Under the pieces are notes generated by a model, which ran no database searches, had not been told where the DNA came from, and worked only from the letters and a program-made list of their open reading frames with translations. Positions 1 to 8,590 of a stretch of DNA of 64,000 nucleotides are shown here, piece by piece. The stretch comes from CAZUXY01 sp964624235 (GTDB taxonomy: Bacteria > Spirochaetota > UBA4802 > UBA5368). Every line of letters begins with the position of its first letter. Within the stretch, counting starts at the first letter, position 1. Both the position numbers and the translations under genes were made by a program. The stretch is taken from NCBI GenBank assembly GCA_964624235.1, contig CAZUXY010000001.1, positions 186,001 to 250,000 on the forward strand, given 5' to 3'.

Positions 1-1197
1 TTTCGTAATTTCAGAAAACTGCAGGAGATCTCAGACCATTGCACCATGTGCCATAAATGCCAAGTGCCATGCCCGGTCAAAATTGACTTTGGCAACATTA
101 CCCTTACCATAAAAGAGCTGATGGTACACAGGAGAAAATCCAAGTTCAAGCTGGTCACATGGGTGACGCTTTTTTACCTCAGGAGGAAGGGTTTCTATAT
201 AAACAAAGTTTTTCGTTTGGGATTACTGAGACTGGGATATACCGCCCAGAGGGCCGGCTACATTATGCACCGACCCTTTAAAAGGATCACCGCATCGCTG
301 TTACCCGGCATCAATGCTTTTCTTAACAGTAAACTTCCCAGAACGGGCAACAAGTCGGTTAGAGAACTGTTCGGCCTCAAAGGCAGCAACACGTTTTTTG
401 CATTCGAAAACCATGATCTACCTGTTAAGAAAAGTGTGTTCTATTTCCCGGGCTGCGGTTCCGAAAGAATGTTCCCTGAAATCAGCCTGGCGGTCCTTGC
501 GCTGCTTTACAATGCCGGTATACGAGTGGTTATACCGCCCGAATACCTGTGCTGCGGATATCCTTTACTTGCAAACGGCAGGGTCGAACAGTCCGATATC
601 AAGAGCTTTGAAAACCGCGTAATACTGCACAGGGTCGCAGACATCATCGGATATATGGATATAAGCAGTGTCATTGTCTCATGCGGCACCTGTTACGAAA
701 TGCTGGAAAAATACGAAGTCGGTAATATCTTCAACGGTGCGGAACTCATCGATATTAACGAATTTCTCGCTAGAGAAAAACTGTATGTTATTGACGGGCA
801 GGAAAAATCACCGCTGGTTTATCACGACCCCTGCCATACCCCGCTGAGACACATGGGTTACGAAGCGGCTTTTCACAACCTGTTTGGCCGTACCCCCGTT
901 TTGATTCCAAATTGCTGCGGTGAAGGGGGTACTCTGGCGCTTTCTACACCTGAAATATCAAACCTTTTGCGCGAAAGGAAGAGAATGAATATTATTTCCA
1001 GGGCGGTTCCCACACGCGCCAACATCCTCACCACATGTCCAAGCTGTGTACAGGGGCTGTCAAAAACAAACGGGCACCCCCATTTTGCCGGCAAATCGCT
1101 GACGGTGTACTTTGCCGAACGTGTACTTGGTAAACACTGGAACAAAGAATTTCTTTCTAAGGCTACACAGGGTGGTGTCGAGCGGATGATATTCTAG
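1..1197 (+). CDS. FAD/Fe-S oxidoreductase, C-terminal part (DUF3683/CCG type), 5' end outside window
   Basis: The reading frame is open from the first base, so only the C-terminal 398 residues are visible. A ferredoxin-type 4Fe-4S motif (C14, C17, C20, C24, then P) is followed by two CCG cysteine-rich domains. The first runs from FPGCGSERMF through LCCGYP to SCGTCYE; the second runs from HDPCHTP through CCGEGG to TCPSC. CCG domains are known from heterodisulfide reductase, GlpC and glycolate or D-lactate oxidase subunits. The order and spacing match the tail of the long single-chain FAD-linked oxidoreductases that carry FAD domains at the N-terminus (recalled family, not searched). It probably oxidises a hydroxyacid and passes electrons to a membrane acceptor; the substrate is unknown. 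The ATG at 46 is internal, since it would cut off the first cluster cysteine. Confidence 0.85.
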   Translation, partial: FRNFRKLQEISDHCTMCHKCQVPCPVKIDFGNITLTIKELMVHRRKSKFKLVTWVTLFYLRRKGFYINKVFRLGLLRLGYTAQRAGYIMHRPFKRITASLLPGINAFLNSKLPRTGNKSVRELFGLKGSNTFFAFENHDLPVKKSVFYFPGCGSERMFPEISLAVLALLYNAGIRVVIPPEYLCCGYPLLANGRVEQSDIKSFENRVILHRVADIIGYMDISSVIVSCGTCYEMLEKYEVGNIFNGAELIDINEFLAREKLYVIDGQEKSPLVYHDPCHTPLRHMGYEAAFHNLFGRTPVLIPNCCGEGGTLALSTPEISNLLRERKRMNIISRAVPTRANILTTCPSCVQGLSKTNGHPHFAGKSLTVYFAERVLGKHWNKEFLSKATQGGVERMIF

Positions 1198-1344
1198 TAC
1201 TGTTCCCTTACCGGTTTCAGTTATTACAGACAGAAATTATTTCCCTGGTTAAGGGCTCCTCTTCCTCGACTATGAAGGTCAGAACTTCATCCTGATATTT
1301 AAAGCCAACAGCGTTTCATCATCAGACGATACCACAGCATATTC

Positions 1345-1385
1345 ACGCAACCCTGTCGCTGATCCATGTCGGCACAGGGTTGCGT
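1345..1385. terminator. Perfect 12-bp inverted repeat between convergent genes
   Basis: ACGCAACCCTGT at 1345-1356 pairs perfectly with ACAGGGTTGCGT at 1374-1385 across a 17-base loop. It lies between a forward gene ending at 1197 and a reverse gene ending at 1408, where a bidirectional terminator is expected. Neither side has a T-run, so it would be a non-canonical terminator or an mRNA-end stabiliser. Confidence 0.45.
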
Positions 1386-1407
1386 CTGGAAATAAGTAAC
1401 GGGCTTT

Positions 1408-2145
1408 CTATCGAAGCGCTTCCTTGGAAAACAGCGAATCTCTAAGCGGCATATTATAATCAACTGCTTTTATTATCAGTTCGGTCCGTCCTTTGCCGTC
1501 TCCCTGATGCATAACCGCTATGAAAGGAGTTAAAATCCCCTTAATTCTTTTTACATCATGGTTTTCAAGGTACTTGTGCAGTGATCCGTTCTTGTATATG
1601 TCAATACGCACAACGAAATAATCGGATTTTCTTACATACAGAATTGATTTTTCATAAACCCACTTACTTTGCTTCTTGACCGCCTGTACCATGTAACAAT
1701 CCGCACCGACCGCACTGCCGTCTCCAAGATATTTGTACTCATATCCATCAAGTTCCCTTGTTTCCAGGTCCTCATAGTAAAAATGGGAATTAACAAAGGG
1801 CTTGTCCTTATCGTCAGATATTATCCTTTTGACCTTCCCTGATGAAAGCATCAGCCACTGATCATCGTCTCTGCCCTTGTACGAATGGGTCAGCAGTTTA
1901 ATCCTGGTGGGTTTGGTGAAAGAAATGAGTATCCGGTCGTTTCCACCTTGCTTTTTTGTCAGCATTTCCAGTTCTTTGACAGTGGTTCTTCCTCCCTTGA
2001 CAATATTCATTGCAGCATTGCTTCTTCCGCTGTCCGGTTTGGAAAGCCTGTCGTTTTTTTCCATTATCTCACGCCCCGTAAGCGCAAAAACAGGAGAGAT
2101 AGAAAAAAACAGAATCAATGCAGCGAGAGTTAGCATTCTTTTCAT
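1408..2145 (-). CDS. Outer-membrane lipoprotein-sorting (LolA-like) protein
   Basis: A 245-residue exported protein. The N-terminus is a signal peptide with a likely cut after VFA (about residue 21). The mature part is beta-rich and resembles the LolA-like family (half-barrel lipid or lipoprotein carriers), including TRIKLLTHSYKGRDDDQWL and a C-terminal strand pattern. Such proteins are commonly encoded next to RND/MMPL transporters, as here, and are thought to hand a lipid-like substrate to the outer membrane. The ATG at 2145 has a strong AAGGAGG ribosome site. It lies 125 bases downstream of the transporter gene and is probably the last gene of the TetR-RND operon. The substrate is not known. 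Confidence 0.8.
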   Translation of the reverse strand: MKRMLTLAALILFFSISPVFALTGREIMEKNDRLSKPDSGRSNAAMNIVKGGRTTVKELEMLTKKQGGNDRILISFTKPTRIKLLTHSYKGRDDDQWLMLSSGKVKRIISDDKDKPFVNSHFYYEDLETRELDGYEYKYLGDGSAVGADCYMVQAVKKQSKWVYEKSILYVRKSDYFVVRIDIYKNGSLHKYLENHDVKRIKGILTPFIAVMHQGDGKGRTELIIKAVDYNMPLRDSLFSKEALR

Positions 2146-2270
2146 TGAAACCTCCTTGTAAATAGTATCACTGGGTATAACCCGGAAAACTTTGTTATGA
2201 ATTCCCTGACAAACTCATTCGGTAACTGAAAATTCATCACGGGAATCATATGCAAAATTCATAACCGCAA

Positions 2271-4943
2271 TCAGCAATCACTCTCTTTAATGTTAAAAAA
2301 CCTGCCTATATAAAAATACCTCCAGAACCATGATGAGGATTTAGACTTTTCAAGCGATACACCCGTAGTGATAATCACAGAGGGGAGAATCAGTAGAGCA
2401 CCCATGGTTGTGGCTATCATGGTATTGCCCGCAAGTATACCGAAATATACAACCGGGCTGAAACTGGATACCACCAGCACCGAGAATCCGAAAATGAGCG
2501 CCAGTGAAGTATAAATAATGGCCTTTCCCGATGTCGAGATGGTTTTTGCTATTATTTCTTCAGGAGAGAGATTGTGACTATTATAATGCCTATAGGTGTT
2601 TAAAAAGTGGATAGTATCATCGACCCCTATTCCAATGGTCAGTGATGCAATGATTGCGGTGGCAATATCAAGGCGGATCCCGGTCCATCCCATCAGGCCG
2701 AAATTAATAAGTATCGCGACCGATATCGGGATCATGGATAACAGGCCAGCTTTAAGGTTCTTAAAGAGTAATACCACAACCAGACATACGGCCGCCAGAC
2801 TGAATAGTAAACTGAATAACTGTCCCTGCACCACATACTCCGACAATCGAATAAATATTGAAGGTTCTCCGGTGATTTTATATGCTGCCGGTCCGGTCAG
2901 TTTAGAGTTCAGATATGCAGCTACCCTGTCATGAATAATCTTTGTTTCAGCGGTTCCAAGAATTTTATTTCCGGATTCACCCAGCCTTGCGAAAATAAGC
3001 GCGGTACGATATTCCGGGTCCAGGTACGGTTCAAACTCGTCAGCCCTTCCGTCAAAATCATCATCCGCGCCGGTATATATTTCCAGATAATCCATGATAT
3101 CAACACGGGAATCGGGAATCCTGTAATAATTTATACTATCGTTGTTCATCGCCATGTGCATGGTCTTGATTATATCGGGGAAAGCATCGGTACGGCCGAT
3201 ATGCAGATCCTCTGTGCTGGTCAGCCAGTGCCTGATTTCTTCCACGGTTCTGAGAAATTCAGGATTCTTTATTCCATCACTTTCCCCGGAATCGATCAGT
3301 ATACTCATACCATATGACCCACCGTATTTCTCAGCAATCAACCGGCTGCTGGTACGCACATAATCGTGTTCCTTGAAATAAGCCGAAAGAGTGGTTTCCA
3401 CCTTTACCCTGGTCAGTCCCACCATTGATATAATCAGTATTAACACTGTAACGGCAAGAACCGAACGCGGATGGCGTGTAGATAACCGTATGAAAACCCC
3501 CACCAGCAGGTCTATACGAGTTTTTACCTGATCACCGTTACGTTTAACGATTTTTTTCTTGGTTCTTGAATGTGGGAGAAGCATTAGACAGGCCGGTATG
3601 AGCGAAGAAGAAATAATTACTGAGAATAAAACCCCGACTGCCGAAAAAAGACCCCATTCCCGAATACCCACCACCTGGTTGGTCAGCAGGGATATAAAAC
3701 CGATGAAAGTGGTGCCGCCTGCCAGTATTATCGTAACACTGATATGGGACATTGTACTGCGTAACCCTTCGCTTTTACCCATGCGCCCTATTTCAGAAAA
3801 GTACAGATAATACTGGTTTAAAATGTGAATGGAATAAGAACTCCCGACGGCGATGATCAGGGGCGGAAGGGATATGCCGATAATCGTTATGCTGTATCCA
3901 AGATACCCCATCAGTCCGAGTACCCAGATATCCCCGATAATTAATGTACAGAATGGTAAAATGACCCCCCGCACCGAACGGAAATTCAGGTAAAACACAA
4001 TTACGATAACAAGTATGACCAGAGGCAGGAAAGTATACAGATCACGGTGCATATAATCATTCATCTTGATCCCGATGATCGGCACGCCCTGCGGTGTGAT
4101 GGTAAGCGCTTTATACCCTGCGGCAATATCCCAGACCCTTTTCGTTATATCGTCATCCTTCTTGATGTTTTCCAGCTTCACCATGACACAGAAATCGGTG
4201 ATCACACCGGTGCGAGGGTCGGTAGAGTACAGGGCCCCCTTGAACGCCGGGTTTTTGGTAAGGCGCTTTTGAAAATTGAGTATATCCTTAGGTGAAGCCG
4301 GCAACTTGCGTTTACCCAGGAGATCCTTATCGATTATTTCTTTTGCCGTCAATGTGTCATCTGTGCCACTAATGTCCTTTGCAGTTAAAGGAGATAAAAC
4401 CGCATCTATATGACGTTTTTTCTTAAGTTTTGCTGTTTCTACGATATGATCATGTATCCGTTTTAGGTTGCTCTTGCTGAGCTTAGTACCAAGCCTGTAA
4501 TGCGCTTGTATGTATCTTTCCAACTCTCGTGAGAATGGGGCATCATCTCTGAAATTGTTCAAGAGGACCGCGGGTTCAATTTCACCGCTTGATGAGAGAT
4601 CACGCAAACGTTGTATCCTTCGGTTTTCCTTCGATTCGTCGGAATCCTTGTATTCCTCAAGATCGGTGATCAGGTCGTTTACGAGCGAAAGTGTCTTGGG
4701 CGACCAGAGGTCATTACATGTGATGTTCATAATGATGAACTTACCGAGATTGCCGTAGACTTTTTTTACTTCTTCATAATAGAGATACTGGGTATCCTTT
4801 TTGGGCATCATGACTTCCAGCGAATTATCAAAATTTAGCCGCGGCACACCTGTTCCAAGCACCAGGGTTATTGCCGAAATGATAACGATTATTTTTTTCG
4901 GATGGCTCAGTACATATTTAATATAACGATCAAGCATATTCAT
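2271..4943 (-). CDS. RND/MMPL-superfamily transporter
   Basis: An 890-residue inner-membrane protein with the duplicated RND plan. Each half has one transmembrane helix (residues about 14-31 and near 500), a large periplasmic loop, and a bundle of about five helices. The second bundle contains the sterol-sensing-like stretch IASLTIGIGVDDTIHFLNTY, and the first has the equivalent GSSYSIHILNQY. This places it with the MMPL/HpnN-like exporters of lipids or hydrophobic compounds rather than the tripartite drug pumps. No membrane-fusion protein or TolC gene is nearby. Its ATG overlaps the TetR stop codon by one base (TAATG), so the two are probably translationally coupled. The downstream LolA-like gene suggests lipid or lipoprotein transfer. 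Confidence 0.88.
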   Translation of the reverse strand: MNMLDRYIKYVLSHPKKIIVIISAITLVLGTGVPRLNFDNSLEVMMPKKDTQYLYYEEVKKVYGNLGKFIIMNITCNDLWSPKTLSLVNDLITDLEEYKDSDESKENRRIQRLRDLSSSGEIEPAVLLNNFRDDAPFSRELERYIQAHYRLGTKLSKSNLKRIHDHIVETAKLKKKRHIDAVLSPLTAKDISGTDDTLTAKEIIDKDLLGKRKLPASPKDILNFQKRLTKNPAFKGALYSTDPRTGVITDFCVMVKLENIKKDDDITKRVWDIAAGYKALTITPQGVPIIGIKMNDYMHRDLYTFLPLVILVIVIVFYLNFRSVRGVILPFCTLIIGDIWVLGLMGYLGYSITIIGISLPPLIIAVGSSYSIHILNQYYLYFSEIGRMGKSEGLRSTMSHISVTIILAGGTTFIGFISLLTNQVVGIREWGLFSAVGVLFSVIISSSLIPACLMLLPHSRTKKKIVKRNGDQVKTRIDLLVGVFIRLSTRHPRSVLAVTVLILIISMVGLTRVKVETTLSAYFKEHDYVRTSSRLIAEKYGGSYGMSILIDSGESDGIKNPEFLRTVEEIRHWLTSTEDLHIGRTDAFPDIIKTMHMAMNNDSINYYRIPDSRVDIMDYLEIYTGADDDFDGRADEFEPYLDPEYRTALIFARLGESGNKILGTAETKIIHDRVAAYLNSKLTGPAAYKITGEPSIFIRLSEYVVQGQLFSLLFSLAAVCLVVVLLFKNLKAGLLSMIPISVAILINFGLMGWTGIRLDIATAIIASLTIGIGVDDTIHFLNTYRHYNSHNLSPEEIIAKTISTSGKAIIYTSLALIFGFSVLVVSSFSPVVYFGILAGNTMIATTMGALLILPSVIITTGVSLEKSKSSSWFWRYFYIGRFFNIKESDC

Positions 4944-5518
4944 TACCTTCCGGCTTTAATTGCCAATGAAGACATCAGCATGGTTCGGAATGACGCGATT
5001 GTTTCTTCAATGGTAAGATTGTTTTTCAGTATAAATTCGGGCTTGAAAACGGTTTCGCTGGCCCCTTTGAAAAAACCTGATACGAAACAGGGATTCAATT
5101 CTATGAACAATCCCATTTTTACACCCCTGGTATAGTTTTCCATAAACAGATTGCTCAGTTCATTAATAAAAACGGTAAGCTTGGCGGCGATATCCGGATA
5201 AAACCTGTGTACATCCTCCAGAAGGATCGTGGAAAAATTCCTGAAGAGTGAAAAGGTAATTTCAAAACAATGATGGAGTTTTTGCAGAGGATTTTCTTCT
5301 GATTTATGGACACTATCAAAGCTGGATTTCAGAAGTGAAAAGATACCATCAGCTATTTCGTATACCATATCATCCTTGCTCTGATAGTATTTATAAATGG
5401 TTTTTTTGGATATACCGCATTCATGGGCCAGTGTGTCGATGGTAATACGTTTAAGCCCGTAAATAAAGGAAAGATCACGGAATTTTTCGAATATCTGTTG
5501 TTTTACCCTGTCGTTCAT
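4943..5518 (-). CDS. TetR/AcrR-family transcriptional regulator
   Basis: A repressor of about 191 residues. The N-terminal helix-turn-helix reads TIDTLAHECGISKKTIYKYY, typical of TetR proteins, and the helical C-terminal part would bind a ligand. It is the first gene of a reverse-strand operon with the RND transporter and LolA-like protein and probably represses that operon. The ATG at 5518 is chosen; a TTG at 5533 in the same frame (adding MSINA) is also possible, and neither has a strong ribosome site. A dyad just upstream (5538-5567) may be its operator. Confidence 0.85.
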   Translation of the reverse strand: MNDRVKQQIFEKFRDLSFIYGLKRITIDTLAHECGISKKTIYKYYQSKDDMVYEIADGIFSLLKSSFDSVHKSEENPLQKLHHCFEITFSLFRNFSTILLEDVHRFYPDIAAKLTVFINELSNLFMENYTRGVKMGLFIELNPCFVSGFFKGASETVFKPEFILKNNLTIEETIASFRTMLMSSLAIKAGR

Positions 5519-5537
5519 GGCGTTGATACTCAAAGAA

Positions 5538-5580
5538 AGGAAACCAAGAAAACTTAAATAGTTTCCTCATTTCTTGTCAA
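5538..5580 (-). promoter_or_regulatory. Candidate tetR-RND promoter with dyad operator
   Basis: On the reverse strand a consensus -35 TTGACA lies at 5580-5575, with a poor AT-rich -10 (such as TTAAGT) about 17 bases on. A dyad, AGGAAAC at 5538-5544 and GTTTCCT at 5561-5567, lies just downstream of the -35 and would cover the -10 and start site. That position fits autorepression by the adjacent TetR, but this is inference from position and symmetry only. Confidence 0.4.
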
Positions 5581-5759
5581 GGCAAATACTCATAATATAA
5601 ATAAAAGTTCTGATTGTTGAATATATAATTAATATTAACAGTTTATTATTCGAGTATGTATATAGAGTTCACACCGCCTTGATTCAAATTCAATGAGAAC
5701 ATAATGATTAGTAAAAAAGTACACATTATGACAACAAGCAACTGTACAGGAGAATTGTT

Positions 5760-6539
5760 ATGAATCGAGCAGTGCTTTTGCTGATGATATTCATGATACC
5801 GGCCCTTTTTTGTGCACGCACGGTTTCTGTTCCCGAAAGGCACGATTCCCAGCCGCTACAGAAAAACCTTCACAGTTTTTTCTCCATGTGTGAGCGGGAT
5901 ATACTCAATGCGGCAAAAGTCATCTCAGACAGGGATCTTATCAGGAATTTGACACATTTGCATAGAATGAATGCAGGGGGCAAAAAGTATTATCTGCTTG
6001 AAAGAGAAGCAATAACCGAGATGATCAAATCGGTAACTGAAGGCATATACTCGGATTTCATCCTGATCAATCGCCATGAGGTTGTGATATATACCCGGGA
6101 GAACGACCAGATATTCGGGAAAAAAGTAAGTAGCTCTTTGATCGGATCCCCCCTGGACCATTGCGTCAAAAATTCGAGCCATGGAATGTATATTGAAGAC
6201 ACATCGTCGTTTCCGCCGGAATCAGGACAATACAATTTGTTTATCTCTGCAACAGTGGTTAAAGAGGAAACCGTTCACGGGGTTTTCATATTACAGGTAG
6301 GTACAGGGAAAATCGAAGAATCAACCCCGCCGAATACAACGATAATCGACAGGGAAGGCATGATTCGCATTTCGAGAAACCATAAAGATTTGCTTTCTCC
6401 TTACCCTTTTTATGGGAAGATGGATGTTAATGGTATTGGGAAAGGCCGGTTAATGGTATTTGAAAACGCTGATATCGTTTTCAAATATTTTCTATTTGAA
6501 TTCAGAAACCTGAAATGGATAATCGTTGTCGGAAGGTAG
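5760..6539 (+). CDS. Secreted protein resembling a Cache/PDC-type sensor domain
   Basis: A 259-residue protein with a hydrophobic export signal at residues 4-19 and no later membrane helix. The rest looks like the extracytoplasmic sensor part of chemoreceptors and kinases. A helical stretch with VISDRDLIRNLTHLHRMN is followed by repeated strands such as SDFILINRHEVVIYT and TTIIDREGMIRISRN, which suggests a double Cache (PDC) fold. No kinase, HAMP or signalling domain follows, so it would be a free periplasmic or lipid-anchored ligand-binding protein. The signal ends in ALFC, a poor lipobox. An AGGAGA ribosome site precedes the ATG. The fold call is by eye and moderate. Confidence 0.6.
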   Translation: MNRAVLLLMIFMIPALFCARTVSVPERHDSQPLQKNLHSFFSMCERDILNAAKVISDRDLIRNLTHLHRMNAGGKKYYLLEREAITEMIKSVTEGIYSDFILINRHEVVIYTRENDQIFGKKVSSSLIGSPLDHCVKNSSHGMYIEDTSSFPPESGQYNLFISATVVKEETVHGVFILQVGTGKIEESTPPNTTIIDREGMIRISRNHKDLLSPYPFYGKMDVNGIGKGRLMVFENADIVFKYFLFEFRNLKWIIVVGR

Positions 6540-6561
6540 CCAGGGGAATTATGAAATCTTC

Positions 6562-7830
6562 CTAAGAGGACAGAAAATCTGCTATACGAGAATGCACATC
6601 ACCAAAAAAATTATAGGTCTCAGGATGGACCAGCCTGAGCTGATGAATCTTCATTGCAAGATCCATTATTGCTTTATCATCAAGATACTTCTTACCGCTT
6701 TTCAGTATTCCCTGAACTAGACCCGGAAGCAATAAAAGGGGTTCGATATTTTCTCTGGAAATGTATTCCTTTACTCCTCGTTCCTTAATAATACCAGTTT
6801 CCAAATCATCCTCATCAATCAATGATACTATAAGTTGTCCTGACCGGATTTTATGAAATTCATCAATGGTGAAATGATTATTCATCAGCAGAATAACATC
6901 TGAATTTGTGAATATATTTTCTGCCGTTGTTGCGAGTCCTCCCGATTTTTCAAAAACATGCATCAGTTTTTCATTATTGTCATAACCCAGCACCCTCAGA
7001 CATCCCATAGACAGCAGCAACCGGGTCATGCGTATCGCTGAAACACCGATACCGATAATACCGATATTGGACTCGTTGGGTTGAAACCGGTTCTTTTTAA
7101 ATAAATGCAGTATTTCAACAAGGAGGGTTAAAGGAAGTTCATCCCCCGCAACACTCAACACCGGTTTGGATACTTCCGAACTAATTTGCTCATAAAAAGC
7201 AATATCTTCCAGGTCCTCAATAAATTGAAGACGAAAAGCTGCAAACCCCGGCTCAAGGGTCTTTATGCATTTGATAATTCCTTCAATGAACTGATATTTC
7301 GCAACGATGGGATATGCACTTATTTCACTGAATTGGGCAATTATGGCCGAATCTCGTTCCACGTCCGTATAGTGATCGTAAACGACTGATTCAGGAACCT
7401 CCACTCTTTCCTTGATGAACGCGAAGTTCGCAATATTACTGCTTACCCCTGAGAATGATGAACCCTGGCCCTGCTGTATCTTTTCCTTAATATAATGAGA
7501 AGCGCCCAGTAACTTTAATTCCAGGTCGTGTTTGTTTTCAACCGGCATGCGGCTTTTAAAACGCAGCATTCCTCCCTGCAGAGAATTCTCAAGCAGGTTT
7601 TCTTTTTCTTTTATCCGGTAATACTCTGTTGCAGATTCAAGAAATTCAATAACTCCATCAAAGTGCTGTTTAAGTCCGTATATGATCTCCAGATCGTAAA
7701 GCTCCCAGTCACGGGATTCTTCAAGCCTTACCATTTTTTGAAGATCACATTGTTTAACATGAAGTTGCTCAGCCAGTTCGGGGAGATGACCTCGCTTGAT
7801 CTCGAGTAGTAATCTTGAAATAATTTTCAC
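6562..7830 (-). CDS. Divergent malic-enzyme-like protein, probably catalytically impaired
   Basis: A 422-residue protein. Residues 157-240 follow the core of bacterial malic enzymes: QFSEISAYPI (166-175) matches the usual QFAGIDAFPI, LEPGFAAF (192-199) and EDLEDI (205-210) match the metal-site strand, and GDELPLT (229-235) sits where DDQHGT is expected. A Rossmann motif GIIGIGVSA follows (257-265), with D284 as a possible NAD ribose ligand. The catalytic lysine of the EGKA motif is replaced by D160, and the QHG residues are lost, although acidic metal ligands remain. Residues 1-150 match nothing I recognise. The start is a GTG without a clear ribosome site. It may be a regulatory or altered-function homologue. 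Confidence 0.6.
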   Translation of the reverse strand: MKIISRLLLEIKRGHLPELAEQLHVKQCDLQKMVRLEESRDWELYDLEIIYGLKQHFDGVIEFLESATEYYRIKEKENLLENSLQGGMLRFKSRMPVENKHDLELKLLGASHYIKEKIQQGQGSSFSGVSSNIANFAFIKERVEVPESVVYDHYTDVERDSAIIAQFSEISAYPIVAKYQFIEGIIKCIKTLEPGFAAFRLQFIEDLEDIAFYEQISSEVSKPVLSVAGDELPLTLLVEILHLFKKNRFQPNESNIGIIGIGVSAIRMTRLLLSMGCLRVLGYDNNEKLMHVFEKSGGLATTAENIFTNSDVILLMNNHFTIDEFHKIRSGQLIVSLIDEDDLETGIIKERGVKEYISRENIEPLLLLPGLVQGILKSGKKYLDDKAIMDLAMKIHQLRLVHPETYNFFGDVHSRIADFLSS

Positions 7831-7996
7831 AATTCAGTACTGTAGTATCAGTGATTTTATTTATATTATCGAAATCATCCAGCCCGCCGCTTAATACTTA
7901 AATAATCCTTACAAATATATATTTATACCTCTGTGAGACGGTGCCAGATTGACTTAATCACTCAGAGCCATTAGCTGTTAAACGAAGATAAACACG

Positions 7997-8590
7997 TCAG
8001 GAGTACAACCCGATATAGCTTTTACCTGTATGTAGAACCCTCTGCAGAATGACCTCAGGTACTTTTCCGGATCTCAAGGTATCCATCGATGTGAACAACA
8101 GGAAATCCTTTTCGTCATAACTAATACCCATGGAATTAAATAAATGCCGTATGACGGTAACCGAAGGAATGAACATACCGGTATAATCGGCGCCTGCAGA
8201 AGCGATGAAAAGACCCCTGCCCTCCGCCTTCCTCGACTCTCCCCGCCGCCTCTTTTCCCAGATAACCTGAAATCTATCTATCATTGTTTTTATGGGGCCG
8301 GGCAGAGACGAAAAGTATACAGGTGATGATATCGTGACCAGATCTGCATCTTCCATCAGATCATACAAAGGAGTCATATCATCAAAAAAAATGCATCCAT
8401 TAAAACTCCTGCAATGCCCGCAGGCAATGCAAGGGTGGATTATTTTCTGATAAACATGAACCTCGTTTATTACCGCTCGACCGGAAAAGCACGACAGAAA
8501 CTCCCTGTGCAGGGTTGATGAAATCCCCTTCTCTCTCGGACTCCCGAAGAGCGACAGAATCCGGGGCTCAATCTTCCTTGAGACGGGCAA
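7997..8590 (-). CDS. NAD(P)H-dependent FMN reductase / iron-sulfur flavoprotein
   Basis: A 197-residue flavodoxin-fold protein. It begins with the FMN phosphate loop LSLFGSPREKGISSTL and has the conserved TISSPVYFSSLPGPIKTMIDR segment. A compact cysteine motif, HPCIACGHCRSFNGC, has the CX2CX2CX5C spacing of archaeal iron-sulfur flavoproteins, so it may bind a 4Fe-4S cluster beside FMN. The start is a TTG at 8590, supported by GGGGAG eight bases upstream. It overlaps the end of the YacL-type gene by 23 bases, which indicates co-transcription and coupling. The redox partner is unknown. Confidence 0.8.
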   Translation of the reverse strand: MPVSRKIEPRILSLFGSPREKGISSTLHREFLSCFSGRAVINEVHVYQKIIHPCIACGHCRSFNGCIFFDDMTPLYDLMEDADLVTISSPVYFSSLPGPIKTMIDRFQVIWEKRRRGESRKAEGRGLFIASAGADYTGMFIPSVTVIRHLFNSMGISYDEKDFLLFTSMDTLRSGKVPEVILQRVLHTGKSYIGLYS

